Shown here in pieces: positions 1 to 12,350 of a DNA stretch of 64,000 bases (within the stretch, counting starts at the first letter, position 1; each line of letters starts with the position of its first letter). The notes under the pieces were generated by a model. The model made no database searches. It saw nothing but the letters and a program-made list of their open reading frames with translations, and was not told where the DNA came from. The stretch spans positions 5,853,001 to 5,917,000 of the forward strand of contig JANTQA010000048.1 of the NCBI GenBank assembly GCA_027625915.1. Direction: 5' to 3'. The position numbers and the translations under genes are program-made. The DNA is from Anaeramoeba flamelloides (taxonomy: Eukaryota > Metamonada > Anaeramoebidae).

Positions 1-455
1 TGAGTGCCATTCCAGAAGTTCAGATTTTTACTCTAATCTTAAATAAATATATATATATTTGATTTTCAAAATGAAAATAAAGTCACATTAGGCAACTTTT
101 ATTTTAAAATACTATAAAAAAATAAATAAATATTATTTCAAAAAAATTTAGATCATTTCTTGAGAGACGAGTCATAAACATGAAAGATATCAAAACAACT
201 AGAAAGAATCTATTAAAAAAACAAATAAGAACACAAAATCAAAAATAATGAACGACTTAAATCAATAAATATCACACCTTTATAATGTAAATTGCTAAAA
301 ATTATAAAATTTCGGAATCCTCAGGAGACCTTTTTATCACCCCCCCCCCATAAAATCCTTTTTAAATCATAATAATTTATTAAATATCATTATTAACCTC
401 TGATTATTTGTCTATTGGAAACTGACAACTATTAAATTTTTTCTTATATAATCTC

Positions 456-652
456 TTTTTCAAATAAAAGGGCACAGAAAATTTCAAGAATTATTCATAA
501 TTGAATCAAATTAATTGTAGTATCATTCAAAAATCTAAGAAACGCCTTAAAACATAAAAAAACACCAACCAAATCTTTAAAACTCATTAAAAAAAACAAT
601 AAAAATAAAAAGTCAATATTTAAAAAATTGGTGTACCCTTTTATTTGAAATG
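456..652. repeat. Short inverted repeat, possible MITE
   Basis: The left arm reads TTCAAATAAAAGGGCACAG near 459-477. Its near-reverse complement lies at 632-651 (GTGTACCCTTTTATTTGAAA). A third, similar right arm lies at 1120-1142, so the element could instead extend to there. No target duplication could be settled and no ORF lies inside. It may be a small non-autonomous DNA transposon. Confidence 0.4.
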
Positions 653-1157
653 AGAAATCTCGTTTTGTAAATTATTATGAAAAAAATTATAAAAGCAATA
701 AAAACCTCTGAACAAGGCGAATGGGGTAAAAGTTCTCTAAATTTTATTGATAATTCTTTACACGTCAAACTTTTGTTCTTTAAAGTCTCATTTTAAAGAT
801 AAAGCCGCAATCCATCTGATATTTTCTTGGAATGTTTTTTCTTTATTTCTCTTTTCTTAGTTCCATTCATCAATACAATATGGGTCTTTCTTAATTCCTA
901 TTTCTAGCTAATTCGAAATCAAACTTAAACTGTTTCCATTTATACACTGGTAGATTATTTCCAAATTGATTTCTTCTTATCTTGCTTTTTCATTTTCCAA
1001 CTGTTCAATATCCAAAAATAAAAAAAGCAAAAAATGAAAAAATGAATAATTAAAATGAAAATCACCAATAAGTAATTATCTTATAAACAATCAAATTCGA
1101 TGGTATTATCGATTTGAGAGGTGTGCCCTTTTGTTTGAAAAAGATTTTATATATATA

Positions 1158-1745
1158 TTAAACTACTTTCGAAAAATAAGGGCCCAGTTTTTCAAATGAT
1201 ACTCAGGAAAACTAATTATATGAGGAACCCTGTAAATAATCATCAATAAACTAGAAGTTGATGGATAATCATCAGAAGATTAAATACTAACAAGGTGTCT
1301 TCTTTAAAAAATTTTTATACGTTGAACAAAATCTATTTCCTTTTTTTGTACAAAAATTTGGCTAAAAAAAATCATCCAAAATTTTACAACATCTGGATAT
1401 TATCGAATTTTTTTTCGGTTGTAAGAGTAATTTGATTGAGAATTAAATTTAAATTTTTCATCATGTAAAAATATTAAATGTAAATCAGTGAAGAAAAATT
1501 GGCATCTGAAACTAATCGATTGAAGAAACTAACAAACAAAAAAAAATCAAATTGTCATCTGATTGTTTGAAATTTTTTTTTATTTTCTTCCAATTTTTTA
1601 GTCAAAAGTTTGGTTAGTAAATTATGAAGTAGAAAATTTTATTTAAATTACATCATTAATCAACTGCCCAACATCATATTGAAATCCAATGATTCTAGAA
1701 CGAGATCTCGAAATTTGGGCCCCTATTTTTGGAATTTAGTTTACT
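1158..1745. mobile_element. TIR element (AAACTA..GGGCCCA ends)
   Basis: The left arm at about 1159-1186 (AAACTACTTTCGAAAAATAA followed by GGGCCCA) pairs with the reverse complement of 1716-1745 (AAACTAAATTCCAAAAATAG then GGGCCCA). The arms are imperfect, so the copy is not young. The ~590-bp interior is AT-rich and non-coding. The ends resemble those of the element at 52010-52565, which begins AAACTAAAC and contains TTCCAAAAATTTGGAC, suggesting one family. It is non-autonomous and its superfamily is unknown. Confidence 0.5.
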
Positions 1746-2769
1746 ACATTTTTTTCACTTTCTTAATTTCAAATTTAAAGATATATATCTCGAATATAAA
1801 GTAATTTACAGACTCACAAAGTATAAAATTACATTCAACAGTTGTTTAACTTCATTAAACAGATGTTATTATTTACATTGATTAATGAATTCGAAATTGA
1901 GATTTCTAATTGAATCAACAATTAATTCTCTCTTTCCCTTTTCAGGCAATACCTACTAATAAAATTTAAAAATACTATTTGATTTATTTTTTCATTAAAA
2001 GGAGAAATAGAAAGTTTACTCTGATTTAAACGAAATTAATCATCCTTCTTTTTATTTTCATTATTTCTTATTTAGAAATTATTAAATTATTTAAAAAAAT
2101 AATTAATTGTTTGTTGAAATTTCTAAAAAAAAAAATAAAATAGAAATTCGGGAAGTACCGTATATGTCCCAAATGCCGTTTGTACCTATATTTTCCCAAA
2201 TTTAAAAGAATAGAGTATAATCAAATATTTCCCCCCATTCTTTGAAATTTTGATAAAGCTAACTATTTTTTTTTTTGATTTCTTGTATTTATTTAGAAAT
2301 ATATTCGATTTTGTAATCAAGACAATGAAAAAAAGAAAAACTTATGATAAGTACCATGTAGTACTTTCAAATGCCTAACTTTTCTTAGGTTTTTTTTTTT
2401 TGTTTTTTTTTTTGTAATATCTATTGATTTTACAAATAAACCGAAAACCCAAGAAAAGTAAACTGCGATATTCCAGAATTCAAAAGAATAGATAAAAATC
2501 AAAGATTTTACTCAATTATTTTAAATTCTGGAAAACTTAACTGCATTTTTTTTTTATTTTTGGACTAAACTGAATTTTTTTTTAATTTTCAGTTTATTTC
2601 AAAAATTAAAAAAAACCAAACAGCTCTACTAGGGAATTATCCTGTTACCTTTTCAAATATAATGAGAAAAAATAAAAAAAAAAGTTGTAAATATTAATTC
2701 TAGAACTTTACTATTGTTATATACATATGTGTTGTATATTATCTCACTTTTTAAGTTCACTTTAAAATA

Positions 2770-3262
2770 TAGAGTGTTCAAAAATCCCGGTGACAAGCCA
2801 TAACCCCAATATTAGAAATAAAATTAGTTTTGTTTTTCTTCTTGTTCCAATTCAACCTCCAATTGACTACCCAATAGTATACACCAAATAAAATCAATTA
2901 CGAAAGTAAAGATCTTGATATTTTCAGTGAAATTTAAATTCAAGAATGTAATTTGTCAAAAATTTTTATTATTTATCTTTAATTTTTTAGAAATTTTTTG
3001 TTTGTTTTGATGATAAAATTTTCTTTATAAAAATTTGCTCTATTTTTTAAGTAATATTTCTAATTTATTCCTATATTTTTCGAATTGTTTTTGAAATAAC
3101 AGAACTTTAAGAAACGAATAACATATTTACTTTGGGGTTATTGTTGGTTTCTTTGACCAGTTGATGAATAGGTATAGGTCTTCTATAACAAAAAAACACG
3201 CTTTTTATTTTAAAACAAATATTAAATTTTTTTGAATGCTTTATTTTAACAACAATAAACAC
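2770..3262 (-). mobile_element. Mariner-like MITE, copy (minus)
   Basis: This is a diverged copy of the element that is best preserved at 15677-16153. Read in reverse, it has the same order of landmarks: an AAATAAAGC-type end, a TTTTAAAATAAAAAGCGTG block, GTTATAGAAGACC, GATGAATAGG, TGGTCAAAGAAACC, an AT-rich core, then the block that reads CTTCTTGTTCCAATTC in forward orientation. The ends have decayed and no TA duplication is clear. There is no coding content. The neighbouring TTAA-type element starts 24 bp away. Confidence 0.6.
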
Positions 3263-3285
3263 CAATTTTTAATCTTTCATTTTAA

Positions 3286-3457
3286 GGGACTAGTCTCTAT
3301 TAAATTTTTTTCCCTAAATTTAATAGAGATTGAGAAATTTTTTTGCCAATTACTTTGATTTGAAATTCCCTGTTTATTTTCATATTAAACATTTTTCAAG
3401 ATAAGGAATCCTTCTTTAAAAATTGGTTCAAAAAAAAATGTAATAGAGACTCGTCCC
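3286..3457. mobile_element. Short TTAA-target MITE (piggyBac-like)
   Basis: The left end GGGACTAGTCTCTATTAAAT is matched by the reverse complement of the right end (GGGACGAGTCTCTATTACAT). Both ends are bounded by TTAA, at 3282-3285 and 3458-3461. A 172-bp internal length with 25-28 bp arms and TTAA duplication is typical of non-autonomous piggyBac-type elements; that assignment rests only on the target site. Confidence 0.65.
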
Positions 3458-3810
3458 TTAAGAATATTATTTTTAATAGAAGAAATTTTAACAACCTATA
3501 CCATATATACTTTTATATTTATTTGTAGTTTTCTTTGATCATTTCTTCGGTAGGCTATCTTGAGAAATAGAAACATCTTTTCATTAAGAAACATATGTTC
3601 TGTAAGTCTAACAAGAATATTTTTAGTTAAGTCAAGAGCCTACCAATTCTGAACATGTTATTATTGTCTCAATCAATGACATACATTTGGTATACCTTTA
3701 GTTCCTTTTTTCTCAAACATAACGAAAAAATTGCTCATTTTTTGTTCTTTTACACTATTTGAGTTTCTTCCTCTTTCATTACTTTTTTTAAAGATCAACA
3801 ATTATCAACA

Positions 3811-6800
3811 ATGTCCGAAATTATAGAATTCTTTCAAGAAAAATATGAAAAAAACCCTGACAAATTAAATACGATCACAATCGAGACACTAATTAAAATA
3901 ATCACAAACAGCAATTCACAAACAATTATGGAATTCGAAAAGGAACTCAAAAGTATTATCACCAAACTTCGTTCAATCTATGATCCACTCCCATTTTCCT
4001 TTACAACTGTTTGCGATATTTTTTCAAATACGATTACACGTAACCCTAGCAGTCTAACAGTAAAAATCTTTTTTAATAATAGGATTAACCCATAAAAAAG
4101 TTTTGAACAACTTCCCACCAAACCAACTCACAACAATTTTCTTTTTTCTTTTTACTTTCTCTTTACACTCTTCTTTCAAAAAAAAAAACTTTTTATCAAT
4201 CTAACAGGGTTTTGATAAATGGAAAAAAGATTTGATTAAAAGAGGAGAGACACTTTACGAGATGAACAAAGAAAACAAAACGGAAATTGCAAAGTTGGGT
4301 GATCGTTTCTTGGAGGATGGTTCTGTAAGTTTTTTTTTTTTTTAAAATCAGGTTTTTGCTTTTTTATTCTTTTCTTCTTTTGAAACCAGAGTTTTTTGTT
4401 TAACTTTTTGTTGTTTCTTGAAATTTTCAACAAACACTTTCAAGTTGCAACAATTTGGTTACTGAATAATAGAAGCTTTTCAGTGAGTAATTACTTTTTT
4501 AGAGTGAGCCTGATTTTAAACTCTAATTCGATCTCTGAACAAATATTTGTTGAAAAAGGTTCACGATTTTCGAAAGGATCATAATTTCAGGCAATTGTTT
4601 GTTTTGGAGGCCGACTAGTCTCACAAAAGATCCCGAATAAAAGTATTTTTACTCATTTACATTTTTTGTTCTTCAAATCATTTTCAAAATCATTCAATTT
4701 AGGTGTGACGTCAGTTTTTTGAAACACACATATCTCAAAATAATAAAGTGAATTCTTCAAAAAGTCTCGTTACAACAAAGACAAATCTATGGGATAATGT
4801 ATACTGGTATTTGGAGATTAGGTGAGATCAAATTTTCGCTTTATTTTTCTTTTTTTTGATTTTTTACCCTAAAGTCTTCTCTTTGATTGAAATTTGTGGT
4901 TTCTATTTCTTTATTTGGTACTTTTTTTTGTATAATTTGCAAAACTCGTAACCCTAAAATGAAAGTCACGTTTCAGAATTGAAAATAAGGTAAATCAGCA
5001 TAAATTTATTCCTATTTAATCTTCAAATGCCAGTATTGTTATTTTTAAAATTCAAGGTTGACGTTCCGTAATGAGTTCTGGCATACACCACAAAAACTAT
5101 CCTTTTATATCTGGTTAAGGCTTCATACGATCTTTTGTCCCAAGATTAAAATAAATTTTTTTTAATAATGCAGATTTTTTGGTTTTTATTTTTTGTTCTT
5201 AATTTTTGTTTCTACTTTAAAACCTCACTTTACCAAGTACTTGGAAACACACCTAAGAAGATATTTATCCAATTAGTTTTTAATTCAGGCTAATTAATCG
5301 TTCCAATGTAATAATAACTTTGTAAAATTCAATAATTTCCCCCATAAATCGATACTACTCTTCATTGCAGCTCTGCGATCGATGGATATTTACAAAAGAA
5401 CAAAAAATAAAAACAAAAAAAACTACATTTTTCAAAAAAAAAATTATTCTAATATGTGGATAAAGGATCGTAGTCATCTTTATCAAAATGAAAAGATCAC
5501 TTTTGGAGTGTATCTTTAAAATTCATTGAGAATGTACTCCCTTCATAAGAAAGAAATTTTATTATTTTTCTTATTATTATTATTAAAAAAGTGTAAATTG
5601 CACTCTAACTGTTCTTAAACTTAAATTCCCTTTTCAGAAATTTAAGCATAAAACCATAGATTTTACGATTATTCATGGGAAATGAAAATAATTTCAAGCT
5701 ATCACAATTTAAAATCATTTCATTGAGATTTATTTCTTTTAATTTATTTTGAAAAATTAATCAATCTTTTTTCATAGGAAGCACATACCCACGAAATTTT
5801 AGTGTTTTTTTTTTTGAATCAAAAAAATTTTTTAAAAGCGCTTACCATTTTCGATTTAATATAACGGAATTCTTTAAAGCAATAGAAAAATTACCAGTTT
5901 TTTTTATTCTTCATTAAAGGAGTAGTTTTCCTTTTTGTGAATTTTGTAAATGAAAATTGGATTATAATAAAACTGAAAAAGAGATTTATGTTTTCAATTA
6001 AAACCTTTAACATTATTTAATATATTTGTACTAAATCATATTGGGCTGTTTTGGTATTTACAATATCAAGTTGGTGTGTACATTGATTTAATATATGTGT
6101 CACTATTTTTGAAATATATTTTCTTAAAGTTAGTTTAAAAATTATTTTTTCATTTCATTTTTTTTTGATTTATTTTTTAAAAATGTCCAACCCAATAAGA
6201 AAAAATCTTTGATAAGTGATATCAAGTGCAATAAATTCAAAAAAATTAAGATGGAATTAATAATATTTTCATCAAGTGCTAAATTATTAAGAAAAAAAAA
6301 GAGGCTATAAGTAAAAATTTTCAGATAAAACAAATGAAGCAGAAAAAAGAATTTGGAAAAAGTATTTTGCCTTGCATTGTAAAATAGAAAAAATCCATAA
6401 GTCTAATGAACTTATTACCAAAATCAAAATTCATTTTTGCTGGCATCTTGTTCAAATAAATTAATTGAGTTACTTGTTTCTAGGTGTCAAATTATCTGAT
6501 ATTAACCACCAAGAATTTAATGCTCTTTTCCTGGATCATACAAGTAAAATTAATCATTTTTAACTTGTACAACTAACCATTAATTAAGAATACTTTATTT
6601 TTTACTGGTTGGATCGTTGCTTTATGGAAATTCAAAAACAAAAGTATTTTAACTCGGAATCGAAAATAATCATTTCTTGTTTTTGAATATATAAATAAAT
6701 AATTAACGAGTTGTATTGACATTTTCTACATTTACCAGCCTGTTAACCTTTTTGAAATGCAATGTTGAATAAATTAATAGACTTTTCCATCATAAAGTCT

Positions 6801-9658
6801 ATAAAACCCGGAAATGTAATTCTTCCTTTTAAATGTCATTTATTTCAGGAATAACTAACTTTTTCGTGAAAAACTATTTTTTTTTAACGAAAAAGTAAAT
6901 TCTAGCAAAAAAGTAAATTCTAGAAAAAAAGTAACTCACACGAACCAATTTTGTCAAAAAAAAAAATGATCATTTTTCAACAGAATTTTTTTTGTCAAAC
7001 CTGATGAATTTTCCAGAATTACCAAAACATTATATTAACCGAGTTTTCATTTCAGATACCCATTTATAATTTGATACATTTTTGTTAATCAACAGACTAA
7101 ACCTTCAAAACAAAAAATTGGTTTTTAAAAATGACAAAAAAAAAAAACATACAAATCCTCTTATTTTGATTTGTAAATCCTGGTATGTTCATAAATGTAT
7201 TAAATATTCCAACACTAAGGATTTATATAAGAAAACCACAATTCAAAATTTTTGGAAAAAAAAAACTTATTAAATAAAGTATATAAGAAACACCAAATCA
7301 GAACCACTTAACTAATTGAAATGTTAATAATTATTTATAATTTACACTAATTACAAAACAAAAAAATAAATAATTATTAAGCAAAATAACTAAATAATGT
7401 CTTGAAATTTTTGAAGAGAGTGCATTTATTTTTAAAGGTTAAATGTTAAAAAAACACTTAATCTGTTAAAGAGAGAATTTTGAAGTGACTAAATATGTGT
7501 TTTCTAATTCAAAGAATCTAGACACTCTTGCCTTGAAACAGTTATTAGAAGAATTTTAAAATTATCAATTTAGTTTTCTAAGATTTTGGAGAGAAAAAAC
7601 AAAAAAATCTATTGATAGATACGTTTAAATTCTATTAACAATTATTGATCGATCAAAGTGTTAGATACGATCAACTAATTTTAATTTGAGTACTTTTATA
7701 TAAAAGAACTCAACTTTAACCTAATATCAATAATTGGAAATAAAAATTTTGATCGAACAAAACAGATTAAGTAATTTAAAAAAATGAAATGAAAACAAAA
7801 AACTAAAAAATGATAAAATGATTTTCATATTTTTTGAAATTAGAATTATTTCCAATTTGAATGAAACTGTAGTATTGTGGTTCTTTTAACGGTTTATTAT
7901 TATTATTCTTATTATTATTCTGATACATCTAAACTAAAATTCAAAATTTTTAATAAAGTTAATAATAATAATAATAATAATGAAGATAAAGAAGTAGGAA
8001 ATAATACCATTTTACTTTTTTCAAACTTTTTAATCACAATTTTACAAACTTTGAGATTAATTAAAATTGTTGGGTATAATTAGATTATTAGTGTCTTTCT
8101 TTTATCAAAATATTACAGAGATTATCATTTATAGGTTATTATAATTTTTTTTTTTGATCATTGTTAATTCTTCGAAATAAAATCTAACTTTTAATTTCTT
8201 TTTTTTATGATTAAAAAAATTATCACGGAAACTATAACATCAAATAAAAATAAAAGAACTCTAAGAATCACCCACCCACTTAGGATTTTGGTATAATTTT
8301 AATTAAATTTAAGATCTGTTTTCAAATTGTAAAAATGAATAAAAGTTAATAATACTGATAAATTTGGATAAATGTAATGATTTTTTTTTTTCATTCAAGC
8401 ACCTTTTTTATAAATCCAATAACTCTACTTTCAAAACGTTTCAAAAATCAAGTTTTTTACATAGTTTGTTAACATTTAATTAAATTAATAAAATTCTTTA
8501 TTCAACATTGAGTTCAGAGATTTATAGAAATGGAAAAAATGGAAATAGAATGAAAAACTTGAAAATATTTTTTTAATCTCTCGGTATCTAAACAAAACCC
8601 AAAAATGAAAATATTTTTTTTTAGAGTATAATATGACTTTTCAAGAAAAAGCGTAACACAAAAACAATGATGATAATAAGATTATATAAACTCTTTTCTA
8701 ATAATTTCAACCCGTTTAAAAATAAAAATCAAATTACTAGATTATCAAAAGAACTAAAGGTAACCTCGAGATAAAATACTCTCTTATTTCCCAAAAACAT
8801 TATAAAAGAAATATTTTTTTCCTTGAGAAAAATTGCATTTTTTGATTTTTAAAAAAAATTCTCAAAAAAAAGTGACAAAAATTTTCAAATAACTTTTCAC
8901 AAAATATTGCTGATATAAAAACTATTTGAAAATAGTTTATTTCCGTATTTTTGATCTAAATAAAACGAATTATTAGATCAAATTAATTTTTCTGATAAAT
9001 TATAATTTCCCATCATTTTAATTTCCTATCATTTTTCAATTTTCTCGATCTTTCAAATTGCCAATTATAGGTTGTCTTGTGTCATGGCTATTCACAAACT
9101 GTTTCAAAGATGTTTCACCGACAAGTTGATAGAAAAGTGAATTTTTCTGTGATTGTAACCGAAACCTTCCCAAGTGGAGAAGGATATAAATTTGCACAAA
9201 AATTAACATCATGGGGTGTTGAAACTTCGGTTATCCCCGATTCCTCTGTAGCTTTTGTTATTGATCAAGTGGACATGGTTGTTGTAGGAGCGGAGGCTGT
9301 TGTAGAATCCGGGGGTATTATAAACGTGCTAGGAACCTTCCAAGTTTCAATCATCGCAAAGCAATTCAATAAACCCTTTTATGTCGCCAGCGAAAGTTTA
9401 AAATTCATGAGATTTTATCCTTTAAACCAAGATGATATCAATGAATTGGTCAGTGAAAATAGAACTGGATCATTGCTCGAACAAAAAACAGATAATTTTG
9501 ATATCAAATTCGACAAACAAATTCAAATTTCAAAAAAGAAACAATTCCATATGTTAGATTATACACCTGCCGAAAATATTACCATTTTGTTTACCGATTT
9601 GGGTGCTCTTTCCCCATCTGGCGTCTCAGACGAATTGATTAAATTATATATAAAATAA
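3811..9658 (+). CDS. EIF2B1: Translation initiation factor eIF2B subunit alpha
   Basis: This subunit of the eIF2B guanine-nucleotide exchange complex recycles eIF2-GDP and senses phosphorylated eIF2 in the cytosol. Three exons are read: 3811-4059, 4208-4324 and 9071-9658. All junctions are phase 0, with GT-AG introns of 148 bp and 4746 bp. The product is 317 residues (the family is usually ~305). It starts MSEIIEFFQEKYEKNP. Exon 2 gives GFDKWKKDLIKRGETLYEMN, matching the KK..LIERGE region of the family. Exon 3 begins VVLCHGYSQTV and contains VVVGAEAVVESGGIINVLGT, KPFYVASESLKF and the C-terminal signature LFTDLGALSP.SGVSDELIKLY. Exon 3 alone holds the Rossmann-like domain. The start ATG is the first in the ORF and aligns with the family start. 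The very long second intron is the only oddity. No alternative identity seems likely. Confidence 0.95.
4325..9070 (+). other. Giant intron 2 of the eIF2B alpha gene
   Basis: The donor GTAAGT at 4325 and acceptor ATTATAG ending at 9070 join DGS to VVLCHG without a gap relative to the family. At 4.75 kb it is over 30 times longer than intron 1. It holds a TA-flanked MITE at 4804-5033 and a TTATTATTATTATTC / AATAATAATAATAAT trinucleotide inverted repeat at about 7893-7980. The rest is AT-rich DNA without a recognisable gene; the short ORFs inside (for example 4396-4584) have no coding character. Confidence 0.85.
4804..5033. mobile_element. CTGGTATTTG-family MITE (TA target), intronic copy
   Basis: The left end CTGGTATTTGGAGATTAGGT pairs with the reverse complement of the right end (CTGGCATTTGAAGATTAAAT). 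TA lies on both sides (4802-4803 and 5034-5035). Length is 230 bp and there is no ORF. Two more copies of this family are at 16329-16504 and 47134-47307. A TA duplication and short length suggest a Tc1/mariner-derived non-autonomous element. Confidence 0.6.
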
Positions 9659-11084
9659 GATAACACCGCAAGCAGCTTACCACCATCCTCCATTTATCTA
9701 TCCATCGATATTTATTTATTACATTCTTTTTTTCTTTCCTTCTTCTTCCTTTCTTCTTTTTACTTCCTTCTATTTGAAAAAAAATTTTCTAATTTTTTAA
9801 ATTTTATTATGAAAAATATTTTCCCATAATTTCGTTTTTGATTATTTGAAGGATAAATATTGCTGTTTTGTTATTTTTACTTTTAGGTTCGATATTAGGA
9901 AATTTTAATAATTTTTAGAACGAATCAATTTAATATTAATTTTGAATTCAAAGATTTTTATTATTCCATAGAGAAAATTTAGTAGATAATAATTCTTCAT
10001 GGACCAGTGTCTACCACGAGAAAGCATAAAATTAAAGTATGTTATTATTGAAGGTAAATCATATTCGTAAGCTATTGTCTAAATGTCTATAAAAAATCTT
10101 TTAGTCAAATCGTACTAAAAAATTTAGTTAAGCAATAAAAACTTATAATAGTATAATAAAAAAATTCTAGAATTTTGGAAACAATCTGTAGTTTTATGGC
10201 AAAATTTAAGTTATGAGTTATCAATCTGAATATTTTAAAGTTGACAAATGTTGTTCTGAAATTTAACGTTTTAATCCGAATGGAAAAGAAAATAAACAAA
10301 AAATTATTTCAAATTAAACAATAATAAGTTATTGTTCTTTCACGGACTAAACTCTTTTACTATCAAAGGGGTCCATTTTTAATGAGAAGATAGAACATAT
10401 TCTATGAGTTGTATCCAGAATTCTTATCAAAATAAAATTTCAATTTTTAGATCAGATCATTATTTCTCATTTTGTAACTTTTGTTTTTTTCGTATTAAGC
10501 TTTTTATTTTTTATTTTTTCTTTTCTTTTTTTCTTTTTTATTTGAAAAAGTCAATTTGGAAAAAAAAATGTTTGAAACTTCAAATTAATTTTAAGAAAAG
10601 TGATACTTTTATAATTTTCTTTTCAGATCCATACATTTACAAGTTAAAGATCTTATTGTCAACAATTATAATTTTACAGAGGAATTGAGAAATTTTACAT
10701 GAGACATTCCCAAGAAAGCCGACCAAAAAATTTTTTGAATAATTTTTTTTTTTTGATATTTATAGTTTGTTCAGGTATTTCGTTTGTTTTCATCGACTCT
10801 AATCCGAAGTTTATGATTTCTCTTATTTCTAAATAATCTTATGATAGTTTATTCTTAAAAAAAAAGTTAATTTTTCTTTTTTAGCTGGGTCTATTTTGAG
10901 TGAAATGGGGTTTAATATGATTTCTGGTGATTCACATCAAATACCAAATACTCTTTAAAATGTGGTTTATTTTTATTATTATTATTATTTGACTGAGGTT
11001 TTTTTAATTCCACTTATTTACCATTAGTTTTTTTTTAATTTTAGAAATAAACCAAAATTTTATTTAATTTTCGGTTTATTTCTC

Positions 11085-11258
11085 AAATTAAAAAAAAAAA
11101 CATAGGCATTTTTAGAATTCCTAAATTGTAGTCTAGGAATTTTGTTAAAAACTCAAAAATAAATGTATTGCCCACTAAGGCTAATAAATATGATGAATCT
11201 CTTTTTCTAATAATATCAAAAATAGTAATAATATTTTTTTTTAATATATTAATGTTAA
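11085..11258 (-). mobile_element. LINE 3'-end remnant
   Basis: The minus strand repeats the last ~50 codons of the LINE at 36357-38178. The peptide FDIIRKRDS.YLLAL.GN.F is shared, as are the nucleotides around TCTTTTTCTAATAATATCAA on the plus strand. The copy is heavily 5'-truncated and ends at its 3' side in an A-rich tract (T-rich on the plus strand) next to a CCGAAAATTAAATAAAATTT hairpin also found in the GGCACT repeat cluster. It is a dead-on-arrival retrotransposition product. Confidence 0.7.
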
Positions 11259-11443
11259 TTTTTTTTTTTTTTTTTAAAATGTGGTTTATTTTTATGTAGC
11301 AATTTTTTTTTTTTTGTTTTTTTTACTCTTTAAAAAACTGAATTGTCGATTTCAGAGAAAATTAAATTAGAGATATGTGGGAAAAGTTTTGTAGAATATG
11401 ACATTCAATTATATATTATAAAAAAATTTGTAAAAATGATTTA

Positions 11444-11844
11444 CCGTTGTGGAAAAAAAGTGAAACACGGTTTTTAATTGGGAACAGTACTGAAAATTCA
11501 AAGTAATATCAATGAAAAAAAAAAAATAATAAATAAATAAAGACAAAATGAAGTATTCACCACAATAACAGTTTTTTAAATACTACCTTCAAGTATGGAG
11601 TTTTTCTTTAATTGATCAATTATTAAAAATTTCTTCAAAAAATTGTCTATTTTTTAGATCTCCAAAACCACACCTTGAATTTTGATAAATCAAGTAGATT
11701 TAAATTGTATTTGTTGTATTGATTGAAAATAATATAATGAGTTATTATTTGAAGTTAATTGGTTTCTTCTTTTTAATGATTTTACTTTCGATTTTCAGTA
11801 ATGTTCCCAATTAAAAATCGTGTTTCACTTTTTTTCCACAACAG
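11444..11844. mobile_element. TTA-target MITE with ~70-bp TIRs
   Basis: The left end CCGTTGTGGAAAAAAAGTGA and the reverse complement of the right end (CTGTTGTGGAAAAAAAGTGA) match for about 70 bp with few differences, through TTTTTAATTGGGAACA and ACTGAAAA. A 3-bp TTA lies on each side (11441-11443 and 11845-11847). The 401-bp element has no ORF. Three-base TTA/TWA duplications are characteristic of the PIF/Harbinger superfamily, so a non-autonomous Harbinger-like element is the likely class. Relatives occur at 47462-47890 and 61025-62352. Confidence 0.75.
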
Positions 11845-12149
11845 TTATTATTTTTTTTTTCTAAAAAGAAGAAATAATTGGATGTAATTAATTAAAAATG
11901 ATCTTTCTTTTTTTCTAGAAAATTGATGGTTGTTGAATTATATTCAATACTACATACTTTACCATACTCTTCTCAAATTTTGACATGTTTGAAAATGACT
12001 ATCGGGAATTCTTAAATTTTTATATTCCCTTCAAATATCTTTTATAAAAACAATTTTCTAATCCTTCTCAACTTTGGATTTAACTCAAAACTTCCAAAAA
12101 AAAAACATCTTAAAAATAATCTTAAAAAATATACAACGGTTCTAAAAAT

Positions 12150-12350
12150 TCTAAGTAATAGTTTTTTTAAAACTTAATTTTTTCCAACCTTCTTTTTTAT
12201 TTTTTGAGACTAACACATACAAATATGGTTTAAATAAATTATTGTTATCATCCAGGATTCCACTGAATAAAACTTTGTGTGAATTTAACAGCTACCTTGC
12301 CTAAATACAAAGACCCAATACCTTCAATTTCAATTGTAATTGCTGTCATC
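12150..12350 (-). repeat. Diverged fragment of the 16.7 / 23.8 kb repeat
   Basis: The stretch CCACTGAATAAAACTTTGTG, then TTACAGC-like and AATTTCAATTGTAATTGC blocks, matches the end of the repeat at about 25870-25975 (CTCACTGAATAAAAATTTGT and AATTTCAATTGCAAACGTC) in the same orientation. It is a third, older piece of that family. There is no coding content. Confidence 0.45.

Larger units (their letters stand above)
1..3810. other. AT-rich intergenic region with several TIR elements
   Basis: No gene was recognised here. The open frames are short and rich in Phe, Lys, Ile and Asn, as expected from random AT-rich DNA. A run of about ten C lies near 341-350. Four inverted-repeat elements, listed separately, occupy 456-652, 1158-1745, 2770-3262 and 3286-3457. 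The last ~100 bases before the ATG at 3811 hold the promoter and leader of the eIF2B alpha gene; no defined promoter motif could be picked out. Confidence 0.6.

Noticed and set aside
4396-4584. 62-codon ORF inside the eIF2B alpha intron
   Set aside because: Phe/Leu/Ser-rich, lacks any motif, and lies between a good donor and the next exon.
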